A DNA stretch of 64,000 bases from Caldanaerobacter subterraneus (GCF_004345675.1 NZ_SLWU01000002.1:62001-126000); one strand, 5' to 3'; shown: positions 33,982-43,747, counted from the first letter of the stretch. Notes: generated from the letters alone by a model not told the origin. Numbers and translations are program-made.

Positions 33982-34974
33982 ATGAACGGAAGAAAAGGCA
34001 TCGAAGGCATGCTTTACGCCTTTCCGCCTTCTGTGCGGAAAATATTATCTAGTCTTTCACAGGATGTACTTCAGAAAATAGAAGAAGTTAGACTGAGAGC
34101 AAACAGACCCCTTGCAGTTTACTTAGAGGGAAGCGAAAAATTTGTCTCTACATCAGGGGAACTTTCAAACTCTTCTTCGTCTTCCTACATAGTCACTGTT
34201 GATGACTGTGAAAAAGCGTTTCAATTGGTGTCCCAGTCCTCTCTATATGCCTTTGAGGACGAGATAAAAAGTGGATATATAACCTTAAAAGGAGGGTACA
34301 GAGTAGGGCTTGCGGGAGAATGCGTATTAGAAAATGGCAGCATAAAAATTATAAAAAATGTGTCAGGATACAATTACCGCATTTCAAAAGAGGTATTAGG
34401 AGCAGCAGACGAAATAATGGAATATTTGATAGATAGACAAGGCAATGTTTACAATCTCTTGATAATTTCTCCACCCCAATGTGGCAAGACCACTTTATTG
34501 CGAGACATCGCTAGAGCTTTAAGCGATGGTTTTATGGGATTTGGTGGAAAGAAAGTGTGCATAATAGATGAAAGGTCTGAAATTGCTGGTTGTTATAATG
34601 GGGTACCGCAACTTAATGTGGGCATTAGGACTGATGTCTTAGACAGGTGTCCTAAGGCTGAAGGTATGATAATGGCCATAAGGTCTATGTCGCCACAGGT
34701 TGTGGTGACAGATGAGATAGGAAAAAAGGAAGACATAGAAGCTTTAAGGCATGTGTTAAATGCAGGAGTCAAAATAATCACTACCGTTCACGCTAAAGAT
34801 ATTGAAGACCTTAAAAAAAGGCCGCTTTTAAAAGATTTAGTAGAGGGGAAGTATTTTGAAAGGTACATAATTTTGAGCAACCGATTTGGGGCAGGCACTT
34901 TAGAAGAGATACTGGATGAAAATTTGAAAATGGTGTTTAAAGGTCCTTATAAGAAGGGGCTGAAGAAAAGTTGA
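33982..34974 (+). CDS. spoIIIAA: Stage III sporulation protein AA
   Basis: A 330-residue secretion-type ATPase of the mother cell-forespore channel. An N-terminal domain (IEEVRLRANRPLAVYLEG; FEDEIKSGYITLKGGYRVGLAGECV) precedes the AAA core with Walker A ISPPQCGKTTLLRDIAR near residue 165, IIDERSEIAG and VVTDEIGKKEDIEAL. It resembles GspE-type motors. The stop overlaps spoIIIAB. It is the first gene of an intact eight-gene operon. Confidence 0.95.
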   Translation: MNGRKGIEGMLYAFPPSVRKILSSLSQDVLQKIEEVRLRANRPLAVYLEGSEKFVSTSGELSNSSSSSYIVTVDDCEKAFQLVSQSSLYAFEDEIKSGYITLKGGYRVGLAGECVLENGSIKIIKNVSGYNYRISKEVLGAADEIMEYLIDRQGNVYNLLIISPPQCGKTTLLRDIARALSDGFMGFGGKKVCIIDERSEIAGCYNGVPQLNVGIRTDVLDRCPKAEGMIMAIRSMSPQVVVTDEIGKKEDIEALRHVLNAGVKIITTVHAKDIEDLKKRPLLKDLVEGKYFERYIILSNRFGAGTLEEILDENLKMVFKGPYKKGLKKS

Positions 34975-35483
34975 AGCTGATAGGGGTCATTTTGACTATT
35001 TTTTCTACAACTTCTATAGGATATTTGATGGCTATGAAATTTAAAGCAAGAAGGTGGATTCTCAAGAGCCTAATAAGTGCCTTGAATCTTCTGAAATTGG
35101 AAATAACTTACTCAAGAACGCCCCTTGAGAGAGCCTTAAAGAAGGTAGCTTTGTCTTCAGACAAGACAGTAGGGGAACTGTTTCAAAGGGCTTCTTTGCA
35201 TCTAGGGGAACAGAGCGGATTGACTGCAGGAGAGGCATGGGAAAAAGCTTTAAATGAATGGGAAAGAGGATATCTTTCAAAAGAGGAAAAAGAGATTTTA
35301 AGGGCGTTTGGGACTATTCTGGGAATTTCCGATGCAGGAAATCAGGAAAAGAATTTTAATCTCACAATGGACCTTTTAAAAAGGCAGCTTAATCTGGTCG
35401 AAGAAGAAGGTAAAAAGAACGAAAAATTGTACCAGAACCTAGGGTTTCTCTTGGGGCTTGCAATAGTCATATTGTTTTTATAG
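34971..35483 (+). CDS. spoIIIAB: Stage III sporulation protein AB
   Basis: A 170-residue protein with an N-terminal membrane helix (IGVILTIFSTTSIGYLMAM), a helical domain resembling GspF/PilC (LISALNLLKLEITYSRTPLERALKKVA; GTILGISDAGNQEKNFNLTMDLLKRQL) and a C-terminal membrane helix. It is thought to be the platform partner of SpoIIIAA. TTG start overlaps the preceding TGA (TTGA). Confidence 0.92.
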   Translation: MKLIGVILTIFSTTSIGYLMAMKFKARRWILKSLISALNLLKLEITYSRTPLERALKKVALSSDKTVGELFQRASLHLGEQSGLTAGEAWEKALNEWERGYLSKEEKEILRAFGTILGISDAGNQEKNFNLTMDLLKRQLNLVEEEGKKNEKLYQNLGFLLGLAIVILFL

Positions 35484-35495
35484 AGGAGGATTACA

Positions 35496-35693
35496 ATGAA
35501 CATAGACATAATCTTTAAGATTGCGGCAATAGGAATTTTAGTGACTGTTTTAAATCAAATTCTCATACGATCCGGGAGAGAAGAACAGGCTATGATGGTG
35601 ACTCTAGCAGGAATAGTAGTAGTCCTCATGATGGTAATCCACCTTATAAACAATCTTTTTAACACTGTAAAGACCATATTTCATCTGTATTAG
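35496..35693 (+). CDS. spoIIIAC: Stage III sporulation protein AC
   Basis: A 65-residue membrane protein with two hydrophobic helices (IIFKIAAIGILVTVLNQILI and QAMMVTLAGIVVVLMMVIHLI). It is a channel component in the mother-cell membrane. Length and sequence match the family; SD GAGGAGG precedes the ATG. Confidence 0.94.
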   Translation: MNIDIIFKIAAIGILVTVLNQILIRSGREEQAMMVTLAGIVVVLMMVIHLINNLFNTVKTIFHLY

Positions 35694-35701
35694 GTGATAG
35701 A

Positions 35702-36088
35702 ATGGAGATATTTCAGATTGTAGTCTTGGGAATTGTGGTTCTCATCATATTGACAGTGCTCAGAGAGACAAATCCTGAAATTGCTGTAATTTTAAGCCTT
35801 GTAACAGGTATTATAATTTTTGTATCAATTTTACCAAAGTTGAGCAGTGTAGTAGAGGTTTTAAATAGTCTTGCGAGAAAGAGTGGCCTTGATACGATAT
35901 ATTTCGTTACAACTTTAAAAATTATAGGAATTGCTTATATAACTGAATTTGGCTCACAGCTCTGTCAGGATGCTAATGAAAAAAATCTGGCTTCAAAGAT
36001 TGAAATTGCGGGAAAAGTAATGATAATCTTTTTGTCCATTCCCATAATAATAGGGCTTGTAGAGGCCATACTTTCTATAATGCCGTGA
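35702..36088 (+). CDS. spoIIIAD: Stage III sporulation protein AD
   Basis: A 128-residue membrane protein with four predicted helices; family features include LRETNPEIAVILSLVTGIIIF, SGLDTIYFVTTLKIIGIAYITEFGSQLCQDA and the C-terminal IFLSIPIIIGLVEAILSIMP. It acts with SpoIIIAC and AE in the engulfing membrane. Confidence 0.94.
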   Translation: MEIFQIVVLGIVVLIILTVLRETNPEIAVILSLVTGIIIFVSILPKLSSVVEVLNSLARKSGLDTIYFVTTLKIIGIAYITEFGSQLCQDANEKNLASKIEIAGKVMIIFLSIPIIIGLVEAILSIMP

Positions 36089-36098
36089 GGTGTAAAAA

Positions 36099-37253
36099 TT
36101 GAAAAAGCTAGTTTTTGTTCTAGCGTTAGTCATAACTTTATTTGGCTGTGCAAGGGCTGATGTGATAAAAGAGGGAATAGAGGAGCTGGGTAAAGAGGAT
36201 ACGTACCAGATTGACCGCTTTGTGAAAGAGCTTAACCAGAAGACTGGGAACGAATTTCCTCTTATCGATGTAAAAACGTATTTGTTGGAGGTTTTAGAAG
36301 GCAAACAGCCTTTTGAGGTCAAGAAAATCTTTGAGGGAATTTTAAGGGTATTTTTTAAAGAGCTTTACTCTTCTTTTAATCTGTTGATACAGCTTCTTGT
36401 CTTAGGCGTTATAGGAAGCATATTGATGAATTTGCACAGTTCTTTTGAGAGTGAAAGCGTATCAGAGATTGCCTTTTTAGCTATTTACATAGTTTTTATA
36501 ATCATTGCTGTCAAAAGCTTTAGCGAGGCCATGAGCATAGGGAAGCAGGCGATTGACAGCATGGTAGACTTTATGCAGTCTATCTTGCCTCTTTTGATAA
36601 CATTGCTGGTATCTGTTGGGTCATTTACTTCTGCTGCATTTTTAAAGCCCCTTGTGATAGTTACAGTGCAGTTCACAGCCCATGTGATGAGGGACTTTGT
36701 CATTCCAATAATTCTCTTTATGACTGCTATGAAAATAGTAGGAAACATTTCCGATAAGTTTAGCTTAAACAAAATGGGAGACTTTTTGAAGACATTGTCT
36801 ACTGCTTCTATTTCTGTTTTGCTCAGCATATTCTTGGGAGTTATAACTATACAGGGTTTGTCTTCGTCTATAGCAGATGGAGTTATATCTAGAACTGCTA
36901 AGTATACTGTGGGAGCTTTTCTGCCAGTTGTCGGAGGACTTTTGGCAGACAGCGTAGATGCGGTGATAGGAGCTTCTCTTTTAATAAAAGGAGCTATAGG
37001 AACGTACGGGCTAATGATAATCATTGCGATTGCTGCTTTTCCTTTGATAAAGATTTTTTCACTTGCGTTGATATACAGGTTTGTTGCTGCACTAATTGAG
37101 CCAATTTCTGACAAGAGAATAGTGAGTTCTTTATCTGAGGTGGCAAATTCCTTGACTTACATATTGGCGGTTTTGGCATCTGTCACTGTTATGATGTTTT
37201 TTACAATAACTGCGATAATAGGGACTGCTAACATAACTACCATGCTGAGGTAG
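36099..37253 (+). CDS. spoIIIAE: Stage III sporulation protein AE
   Basis: A 384-residue polytopic protein with an N-terminal signal-like helix ending LFGCARA and about eight further membrane segments between residues 98 and 384. The conserved SILPLLITLLVSVGSFTSAAFLKP and PVVGGLLADSVDAVIGASLLIKGAIG regions identify the family. LFGC resembles a lipobox, so a lipid anchor is possible but unproven. Start is TTG with GAGGTG upstream. Confidence 0.94.
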   Translation: MKKLVFVLALVITLFGCARADVIKEGIEELGKEDTYQIDRFVKELNQKTGNEFPLIDVKTYLLEVLEGKQPFEVKKIFEGILRVFFKELYSSFNLLIQLLVLGVIGSILMNLHSSFESESVSEIAFLAIYIVFIIIAVKSFSEAMSIGKQAIDSMVDFMQSILPLLITLLVSVGSFTSAAFLKPLVIVTVQFTAHVMRDFVIPIILFMTAMKIVGNISDKFSLNKMGDFLKTLSTASISVLLSIFLGVITIQGLSSSIADGVISRTAKYTVGAFLPVVGGLLADSVDAVIGASLLIKGAIGTYGLMIIIAIAAFPLIKIFSLALIYRFVAALIEPISDKRIVSSLSEVANSLTYILAVLASVTVMMFFTITAIIGTANITTMLR

Positions 37254-37263
37254 GTGGTGCTTT

Positions 37264-37782
37264 TTGGAGTTCTTTAAAAACTGGGTTGTACAGGTAGTCA
37301 ACATAGCGATTTTGGCAGTGATTTTAGAAATGCTGATACCTTCTTCTAGCTTAAAGAAATACGCAAAAGTCGCTATTGGCCTTGTTATAATGGCAGTTAT
37401 TTTAAATCCCATTCTCGGATTTTTAAAAACAGCTCCTTCCATAGAAGCTCAGGTATTTAAAAGCGATTACTTGTTAAAAAACTCTGCTTTTGAAGGCCTT
37501 TCTGAAAAAGCGAAAGAGCAGACGAAGATTCTCATAGCAAAAGAGTACAAAAACAGGCTTTCACAGCAGATAAGAGAAAAACTTGAAAGCCTGTACAACT
37601 TAAAAGGAGTTGAGGTGGAAATTTTTATGGTAGAAGATTTGGACAAAAAAGAGTTTGGAAAAATCAATTCTCTAATCTTGCACGTGAAAGGTGAAAGAAA
37701 TTTCAACAAAGAAGAAGTAAAAAAATTGATAAGCGCATTCTATAATGTCCCTCTGAAGAATATAACTATAAAAGAGGAGTAG
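37264..37782 (+). CDS. spoIIIAF: Stage III sporulation protein AF
   Basis: A 172-residue protein with two N-terminal helices (WVVQVVNIAILAVILEMLIPSSSLKKYAKVAIGLVIMAVILNPIL) and a soluble domain from about residue 60 ending in KEEVKKLISAFYNVPLKNITIKEE, a ring-building-motif-like fold. Start is TTG with AGGTGGTG upstream. Confidence 0.92.
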   Translation: MEFFKNWVVQVVNIAILAVILEMLIPSSSLKKYAKVAIGLVIMAVILNPILGFLKTAPSIEAQVFKSDYLLKNSAFEGLSEKAKEQTKILIAKEYKNRLSQQIREKLESLYNLKGVEVEIFMVEDLDKKEFGKINSLILHVKGERNFNKEEVKKLISAFYNVPLKNITIKEE

Positions 37783-37799
37783 GGAAAGGGGGTACTTTG

Positions 37800-38375
37800 G
37801 TGGACTTTACCAAACTTAAAGATAAATTTTTAAAGGACAACAAAAAGCTTTTAGAAAATTTGACAGTTATCTTTTTGATAGGTTTAATTCTTCTGATAGG
37901 AGCCAGTACCTTTTCGAAGCCCCGCCCTTCTAATGAAAGTGACAATAAAGAGTTGGTTTTGGCAGAGAAGCAGAATGAAGATTACGCAAAGAGGTTGGAG
38001 AGGGATTTAAAGAGCATACTTTCAAAAATTGAAGGGGTGGGGAATGTAGAAGTTTTAATAACATTAAATTCTGATGAAGAAGTGGTAGCGGCTATGGATG
38101 TGGTTCAGTCCAGCACTACTACCAATGAAAAGGACAGCAACGGCACAGTGAGGGAGGTCGTGCAGACAGAATCTAACAATAAAATAGTGACGTCTCAAAA
38201 CCCTTCTGGACAGAATGCCCCTATTGTATTAAAGCGTCTGATGCCTGAGATAAGGGGTGTAATTGTGGTGGCCGATGGGGCAAAGGACCCCAGGCTAAGA
38301 TATGAAATTTCTTCGGCAGTGCAGACAGCTCTGGGAATTCCTGCTTACAAGGTGAAAGTAATATCTTCTAAGTGA
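37800..38375 (+). CDS. spoIIIAG: Stage III sporulation protein AG
   Basis: A 191-residue bitopic protein: membrane helix LENLTVIFLIGLILLIGAST (about residues 20-39) and an extracellular ring-building domain (RDLKSILSKIEGVGNVEVLITLNS ... MPEIRGVIVVADGAKDPRLRYEISSAVQTALGIPAYKVKVI). In Bacillus it forms a large ring in the intermembrane space. GTG 37800 is seven nt from AAAGGGGG; TTG 37797 is also possible. Confidence 0.94.
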   Translation: MDFTKLKDKFLKDNKKLLENLTVIFLIGLILLIGASTFSKPRPSNESDNKELVLAEKQNEDYAKRLERDLKSILSKIEGVGNVEVLITLNSDEEVVAAMDVVQSSTTTNEKDSNGTVREVVQTESNNKIVTSQNPSGQNAPIVLKRLMPEIRGVIVVADGAKDPRLRYEISSAVQTALGIPAYKVKVISSK

Positions 38376-38387
38376 GGAGGTATTTTT

Positions 38388-38921
38388 ATGGTGTATATGA
38401 GAAAAAGACTTATAGCAATTGTATCTTTGATTTTGCTGATAGCAACAGCTTTTGTTTTAAATTACGGTTATACAGAAAAGAAGGTAGATAATGCTAAAAA
38501 CTCTTCTACACAGGAAGTAAGTCAAAAAGCCGTTGAAACGAGTGCTTATACACAGGGTAAATATATCGCTTCAGGCATATTCACCGCTTATAGAGAGGAA
38601 AGAGAGATAAACAGGAGCAGGAGTATAGATGCTTTAAAAGAAATAGTTGAAAACAAAAATACAAGTCAGGCCACAAGAGACGAAGCCCAGAAGCAGATTA
38701 TAAAACTTACAGAAATTACAAATCAGGAGATGATCATAGAAAATCTCATAAAAGCGAAGGGATTTCAAGATGCCGTTGTGATGATAGACAATGGGATTGT
38801 GAATGTGATAGTGCAAGCGGATAAATTGTCGGAAGAAGAAGTTGCACAGATTGTGGAAATAGTCTCCAGGCAAACAGGCGCTTCACTGGACAATATAAAA
38901 ATTATGACTCGGTTGGACTAG
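38388..38921 (+). CDS. spoIIIAH: Stage III sporulation protein AH
   Basis: A 177-residue protein with one N-terminal helix (LIAIVSLILLIATAFVLNYG) and an extracellular YscJ-like domain (EIVENKNTSQATRDEAQKQIIKLTEITNQEMIIENLIKAKGFQDAVVMIDNGIVNVIVQADKLSEEEVAQI). It docks with forespore SpoIIQ. Last gene of the operon; SD AGGAGG. Confidence 0.94.
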   Translation: MVYMRKRLIAIVSLILLIATAFVLNYGYTEKKVDNAKNSSTQEVSQKAVETSAYTQGKYIASGIFTAYREEREINRSRSIDALKEIVENKNTSQATRDEAQKQIIKLTEITNQEMIIENLIKAKGFQDAVVMIDNGIVNVIVQADKLSEEEVAQIVEIVSRQTGASLDNIKIMTRLD

Positions 38922-38922
38922 A

Positions 38923-38952
38923 TTGTTTTTAAGCGACAGATTATGGTATAAT
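38923..38952 (+). promoter_or_regulatory. Promoter for the Asp23 gene
   Basis: TTGTTT, 18-nt spacer, perfect TATAAT, just after spoIIIAH. The weak -35 limits confidence. Confidence 0.6.
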
Positions 38953-38993
38953 GTATTTGAAGCTCTTGCTTTTACTTTTAAGGGGGTGAGTTT

Positions 38994-39404
38994 ATGGAGG
39001 AAAATGTAAAAAATTTTGAAAATCAAGAGCTGGGTTCTGTCAAGATTTCAGAAGAGGTAGTTAGCATAATCGCTGGTTTGGCTGCCACAGAAGTACCAGG
39101 TGTTGCTGGAATGAGCGGGGGAGTTGTAAACGGCATTTCAGAGATTTTAGGCAGAAAGAATTTGAGCAAAGGAGTAAAGGTTGAGGTAGGAGATAAAGAA
39201 GCAACTATAGACTTGTACTTAATTGTGGACTATGGCGTTAGAATCCCTGAGGTCGCTTGGAATGTACAGGAAAATGTTAAAAATGCTGTTGAGAATATGA
39301 CAGGGCTTAAAGTTGTAGAGGTCAATATACATGTGCAAGGGGTCAGCATGGAAAAAGGAAACAAAAAACAGCAAGAAGCCGCAGAAAAAGAAGAAGAAAA
39401 TTAA
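38994..39404 (+). CDS. Asp23/Gls24 family envelope stress response protein (YqhY-like)
   Basis: A 136-residue protein with the Asp23 core: LGSVKISEEVVSIIAGLAATEVPGVAGMSGG near residues 12-42 and VEVGDKEATIDLYLIVDYGVRIPEVAWNVQENVKNAVENMTGLKVVEVNIHVQGV. In Bacillus, YqhY sits at the same place and has been connected with acetyl-CoA carboxylase. A Lys/Glu-rich tail follows. SD AAGGGGGTGAG. Confidence 0.92.
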   Translation: MEENVKNFENQELGSVKISEEVVSIIAGLAATEVPGVAGMSGGVVNGISEILGRKNLSKGVKVEVGDKEATIDLYLIVDYGVRIPEVAWNVQENVKNAVENMTGLKVVEVNIHVQGVSMEKGNKKQQEAAEKEEEN

Positions 39405-39409
39405 ATTTT

Positions 39410-39446
39410 CTAAACTAACCCTCTGCTAGTCAGAGGGTTAGTTTAG
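39410..39446 (+). repeat. Perfect 16-bp inverted repeat after the Asp23 gene
   Basis: CTAAACTAACCCTCTG (39410-39425) and its exact reverse complement (39431-39446) with loop CTAGT. There is no T run on either strand, so it is not a standard intrinsic terminator. It may be an mRNA end-stabiliser or a protein site. Confidence 0.8.
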
Positions 39447-39502
39447 GTGAAGTTATGGCACAATAAAAAAGAAAAGGTTAGATTTTGCAAGGAGTTGAGA
39501 AA

Positions 39503-39925
39503 ATGAACAGAACAGAAGCTAGAGAATGGGTTGTAAAAATGCTGTACCAGTACGACGTCTCAAAACTTCCTCTTGAAAAAATATTTGAAAATTTTTACGA
39601 AGAACATGACCCTGGTGAACAAAAGGAGTACATAGAGGGCACTGTCAGAGGAACTGTTGAGCATCTGGAGGAAATTGACCGAGAGATAGAAAAATACTCT
39701 AAGGATTGGCCGCTTTATCGAATGCCAAGGATAGATTTGGCAATTTTAAGATGCAGTATGTACGAGATGCTTTACGGCAACATTCCTGTCAGCATATCCA
39801 TAAATGAAGCGGTAGAAATAGCAAAAAAATATAGCACTGACGATTCTCCCTCTTTCATAAACGGGCTTTTGGGAGCATTCGTCAGGGAAAAAGGATTAGA
39901 GGAAGGTGAAGCGAATGATAATTGA
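39503..39925 (+). CDS. nusB: Transcription antitermination factor NusB
   Basis: A 140-residue all-helical factor for rRNA antitermination. It starts [19 protein letters not shown] and has the conserved [55 protein letters not shown] 39503 with AAGGAG eight nt upstream is preferred over TTG 39485. Confidence 0.96.
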
Positions 39926-40748
39926 TGGAAAAGAAATTTCTAATAGAATAAAAGAAGAAGTTAAAAGGGAAATACAGGAATTTGGTTACAAACCTAGATT
40001 GGCAATATTGATGGCAGGAGATGACGAATCCTCAAAGGTCTATGCCAACTCCAAAGTGAAGGCCTGTGAGAGCGTAGGGATAGAAGCAAAAGTGTACTAT
40101 TTTTCAGAAAAAGAGGAAGATAAATTTTTTGATACTTTAGAAAAGTTAAATGAAGATAAAGACACCCACGGGATAATGATAGAGATGCCTCTTCCAAAGG
40201 GCTTTGATGTAGACAAAGTTTACGATACGATAAATCCGTACAAAGATGTTGATTGCATATCAAATTACAATATGGGCAGGCTTTTTGCTGGAAAACCTCT
40301 TTTTGTTCCCTGTACGCCGAAGGCTATTATCCATATATTAGAAAATACAGGGGTTGACTTGGAAGGAAAACATGCCGTGGTGATAGGAAGGAGCAATATT
40401 TTAGGAAAACCAGTTGCCAAGCTTTTGCTGGACAAAAACTGCACTGTGACAGTATGCCACTCTAAGACAAAGGATTTAGCTTATCATACGAAACAGGCAG
40501 ATGTTTTGGTGGTAGCAGCAGGAAAGATGAATCTGGTTAGAGGGGACATGGTCAAAGAGGGAGTAGTTTTAATAGATGCAGGGATAAACGTACATGAAGG
40601 TAAGATATACGGCGATGCCGACTTTGAGTCAATTAAGGACAAGGCTTCTTACATAACCCCTGTGCCGGGGGGAGTTGGACCTGTAACTACAGCCATGATT
40701 CTCAAAAATACCCTGGAGGCTTTTAAATATGCAGTTAAAAGCCTTTAG
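39915..40748 (+). CDS. folD: Bifunctional methylenetetrahydrofolate dehydrogenase/cyclohydrolase
   Basis: Interconverts methylene-, methenyl- and formyl-tetrahydrofolate. The 277-residue protein has [20 protein letters not shown] (catalytic Lys region), MIEMPLPKG, the [13 protein letters not shown] segment and the nucleotide-binding [18 protein letters not shown]. The [21 protein letters not shown] signature is complete. ATG 39915 follows AAGGTG; it overlaps nusB by 11 nt. Confidence 0.96.
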
Positions 40749-41943
40749 TGTTAGTGAAGTGACGGAATATATAAAGAAAGTTATGGACAACGACATAATA
40801 TTGAGAAATGTGAGAGTGAGAGGGGAAATTTCTAATTTAAAATACCACTCTACAGCAGTGTACTTTACCTTAAAAGACGAAGGAGCAGCTTTAAAATGCG
40901 TAATGTTTAACGACTACAGCAGGTCCCTTGAATTTACTTTGCAGGATGGAATGTCTGTAATTGCTACAGGCAGGATAACAGTGTACGAAAAAGGCGGACT
41001 TTACCAGCTGTACGTTCAGTCTGTGCAGATGGATGGAATAGGAGCTTTGTACATTGCTTTTAACAAACTAAAAGAAAAGCTCCAAAAAGAAGGCCTATTT
41101 GATTTAGATAAGAAAAAACCTATTCCAAAGCATCCGAGGAAAATTGCTGTGGTCACCTCTCCGACAGGGGCTGTAATACGCGATATAATAACGATTTCAC
41201 GGAGGAGAAATCCGACTGTTGATATAATGGTAGTGCCTGTTTTGGTGCAGGGGAGCTCTGCTGCGGATGAAATTTCAAATGCTCTTCGCATTTTAAACAA
41301 GAGGAAGGATATCGATGTTATAATAGTGGCAAGAGGAGGCGGGTCTTTAGAGGAAATCTGGCCTTTCAATGAGGAGAAGGTGGCTCGCAGTATTTTTGCC
41401 TCCCGCATTCCTGTGGTTTCTGCTGTAGGGCATGAGACGGATTTCACTATTGCTGATTTTGTAGCGGATTTGAGAGCCCCTACTCCCTCTGCTGCTGCCG
41501 AATTGGTGGTTCCAGACATAAAGGTGTATCAAAGGGAGTTGTTCTTATTAAAGACAAAGATAATGAATTTGATGAAAGCTCAAGTGCTTCACAGCAAAAA
41601 GGAATTTGAAGGATTAAAAAGAGCACTTTATTTAAACAACCCCATTAAGAAGAACGAAGTTTTAAAGCAAAGAGTAAAAAACCTAAAAAAATCTCTAACT
41701 AAAGAGATGCTTTCCATTTTCAATCAAAAAAAGAATGAGCTTTTGGTGCTCAACGAAAAGTTAGATTCTTTAAGTCCGTTGAAAGTCTTGACAAGGGGAT
41801 ATACTATTGTGCTTAATAAGGAAGGACAAGTGATCACTTCCTCTAGAAAAGTGAAAACTTCTGAAGAAGTGGGCATCCTCTTCAGTGACGGAAGGGCTAC
41901 GGCAGTGGTGAAAGAGGTGAAAGAAGATGGAGAAAGAATTTAA
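40729..41943 (+). CDS. xseA: Exodeoxyribonuclease VII large subunit
   Basis: A 404-residue subunit: N-terminal OB fold ([43 protein letters not shown]), catalytic domain ([93 protein letters not shown]) and a C-terminal coiled coil. It overlaps folD by 20 nt and xseB by 17 nt. Confidence 0.96.
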   Translation: MQLKAFSVSEVTEYIKKVMDNDIILRNVRVRGEISNLKYHSTAVYFTLKDEGAALKCVMFNDYSRSLEFTLQDGMSVIATGRITVYEKGGLYQLYVQSVQMDGIGALYIAFNKLKEKLQKEGLFDLDKKKPIPKHPRKIAVVTSPTGAVIRDIITISRRRNPTVDIMVVPVLVQGSSAADEISNALRILNKRKDIDVIIVARGGGSLEEIWPFNEEKVARSIFASRIPVVSAVGHETDFTIADFVADLRAPTPSAAAELVVPDIKVYQRELFLLKTKIMNLMKAQVLHSKKEFEGLKRALYLNNPIKKNEVLKQRVKNLKKSLTKEMLSIFNQKKNELLVLNEKLDSLSPLKVLTRGYTIVLNKEGQVITSSRKVKTSEEVGILFSDGRATAVVKEVKEDGERI

Positions 41944-42154
41944 TTTTGAAGAAGATTTGAAAAGGTTAGAGGAGATTGTAGATACGCTAGAAAAAGGCAA
42001 TTTGATGCTGGAGGAGTCTTTTAATTTATTCAAAGAAGGAGTGGAAATATCAAAAAGACTAGAAAAAATGTTAAAAGAAGTGGAAGGAAAGATAACCATG
42101 CTGATAAGTGAAGATGAGGAAATTGAGTTTAAAGAGGAGGAAAATAATGTTTAA
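41927..42154 (+). CDS. xseB: Exodeoxyribonuclease VII small subunit
   Basis: A 75-residue helical subunit with the family signature [53 protein letters not shown]. It wraps the XseA coiled coil. An acidic tail overlaps the start of ispA. Confidence 0.94.
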   Translation: MEKEFNFEEDLKRLEEIVDTLEKGNLMLEESFNLFKEGVEISKRLEKMLKEVEGKITMLISEDEEIEFKEEENNV

Positions 42155-43031
42155 AGAAAAATTCAAAAATTTACAACAGATGGTGGAGGAAGAGCTTCAC
42201 AGGATACTGGATGTACAGGAGAAGCCGGAGATAATATACGAGGCGATGAGATACAGCGTTTTTGCAGGGGGGAAAAGATTGAGGCCTGTTTTGTGCCTCT
42301 CTGCCTGTGAACTTTTGGGAGGGGATTTAAAAAAAGCTTTGCCAGTAGCCTGCTCTATTGAACTCATACACACTTATTCTCTTATCCACGATGACCTTCC
42401 TGCTATGGATAATGATGATTTGAGAAGAGGCAAGCCTACAAATCACAAGGTATTTGGAGAGGCCATAGCCATTCTTGCCGGGGATGGACTTTTAAACCTG
42501 GGATATGAGGTTTTGATAAGGCATGCTCTGGAAAATCCCGAAGATTATGAGAAAATTTTAAAAGCTGCGAATGAAATAGCTACTGCTTCAGGTTGTAAGG
42601 GAATCATAGGAGGGCAGGTAGAAGATATACTTTCTCAAAACACAGAACTTACCTATGAAGAGCTAAAATACATCCACGAACACAAGACCGCAGCTTTGAT
42701 AGAGGCTTCTGTCTGTGCAGGAGCCCATATGGCTGGGGCTAGTGAAAAAGAAGTGGAGCTTTTGAGAGAATACGCTGGGCTAATAGGGCTGGCATTTCAG
42801 ATAAAAGACGACATACTGGATGTAATAGGAGATGAAAAAACGCTTGGCAAAAAAGTGGGGAGCGACAGGGAAAAAGGCAAGTTTACTTTTGTCAACATAT
42901 TCGGCGTTGAAAAATCCCAAGAAATGGTAGAGGAGCTTACAGATGAAGCTATAAAGATTTTGGACACTTTTGGCGAAAGGGCACAGTTTCTTAAAGACCT
43001 CTTTAATTATTTGATTGAGAGAGTAAACTGA
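42147..43031 (+). CDS. ispA: Polyprenyl synthetase (farnesyl/geranylgeranyl diphosphate synthase type)
   Basis: A 294-residue all-helical prenyltransferase. The first aspartate-rich motif lies in [23 protein letters not shown] near residue 82, the second in [33 protein letters not shown] near residue 220; GGKRLRP binds IPP. ATG 42147 follows GAGGAGG; a longer reading from 42108 lacks an SD. It feeds on precursors from dxs, which lies beyond the OLE RNA. Confidence 0.94.
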   Translation: MFKEKFKNLQQMVEEELHRILDVQEKPEIIYEAMRYSVFAGGKRLRPVLCLSACELLGGDLKKALPVACSIELIHTYSLIHDDLPAMDNDDLRRGKPTNHKVFGEAIAILAGDGLLNLGYEVLIRHALENPEDYEKILKAANEIATASGCKGIIGGQVEDILSQNTELTYEELKYIHEHKTAALIEASVCAGAHMAGASEKEVELLREYAGLIGLAFQIKDDILDVIGDEKTLGKKVGSDREKGKFTFVNIFGVEKSQEMVEELTDEAIKILDTFGERAQFLKDLFNYLIERVN

Positions 43032-43055
43032 AGATTGAAAGAGCATTGACAATGT

Positions 43056-43079
43056 ATCAGGATAGAAACTGATTTTTTT
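43056..43079 (+). terminator. Weak terminator after ispA
   Basis: Five-bp stem ATCAG/CTGAT with an eight-nt loop followed by seven T. It is short, so some read-through into the OLE RNA region is likely. Confidence 0.5.
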
Positions 43080-43123
43080 GACCTTAAGAGACTGTAGCAG
43101 GCTTTTACGGTTTTAAGCGGTGT

Positions 43124-43152
43124 TTGATATTGTAGACTTTCTCTGTTATAAT
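43124..43152 (+). promoter_or_regulatory. Promoter for OLE RNA
   Basis: TTGATA, 17-nt spacer, perfect TATAAT. Predicted transcription start is near 43159, about 13 nt before the closing helix of the RNA. Confidence 0.85.
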
Positions 43153-43159
43153 GTAATTA

Positions 43160-43726
43160 CCTTGAAAAGATAGGCGAAGTGGTGCAGTATCCTAGTCAGA
43201 GGTGCCAATCCTGAAGACGGGCCTAAAAACCCGTCAAGGGCACATCGATGAAGTTCCTGGTGCTGGCTTCTGACGCCCAGTTGGGGGCTGGTGCTGGGAG
43301 TTAAGGAGGGGGGGCGATCCACAAGGGCATGTGGGCGTTGACCCTTCCTCCGCGGAGACCTACTGCTGTGGCTCTCTTCGAGAGCTATGGGGTAGGCAGA
43401 ACCTGTCTCGTGGCCAGCAAGCTGCGGACAGTGTAGCCCGCCTTGAGTGATCCGGGGGGAAATCAGCCATTGGCTGATGAAACCCGGGTTGCAAAAGAGG
43501 CTAGGGATTGGGCCCTCTGGTGAGGAAAGCTCCTAGGCTGTGCCCGAAAGGGCGGCATATTGGGGATTACAGTGCGGTCTAAGTGGCAGTCCAGTCCTGC
43601 CTATGGCGACAAGGCAGAAGCGGGCTTAAAGGGGAACCGCTGAACGGCGACGTTCAGTGCCTGCTTGGGAAATCCTACTGGACCTAAGCCGCAAGGTTTA
43701 CCCAATATGCTACCACTTCGCCTTTT
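43160..43726 (+). ncRNA. ole: OLE RNA (ornate large extremophilic RNA)
   Basis: A noncoding segment of about 570 nt that is far more GC-rich than its surroundings, lacks long reading frames and is densely self-complementary. The ends close by AGGCGAAGTGGT (43172-43183) pairing with ACCACTTCGCCT (43712-43723). Internal hairpins include GACGGG/CCCGTC near 43219, GCCC-GAAA-GGGC at 43542-43553 and a seven-bp stem with GCGA loop at 43640-43657. Size, own promoter, position between ispA and dxs and the following OapA gene match the OLE RNA class of extremophilic and anaerobic Firmicutes, known to assemble with OapA at the membrane and to affect Mg2+ and ethanol tolerance. It is not RNase P, tmRNA or rRNA. 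Confidence 0.9.
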
Positions 43727-43747
43727 TCTAGGAGGTCTTTTTTTATT

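Noticed and set aside
36485-37114. Minus-strand frame of 209 codons opposite spoIIIAE
   Set aside because: It mirrors a well-recognised membrane protein on the plus strand, has no recognisable domain, and every supported gene here is on the plus strand.
43160-43726. RNase P RNA, tmRNA or rRNA fragment
   Set aside because: No tmRNA-like terminal tRNA-Ala half and tag frame, no RNase P core motifs, and the length and neighbours fit OLE RNA instead.
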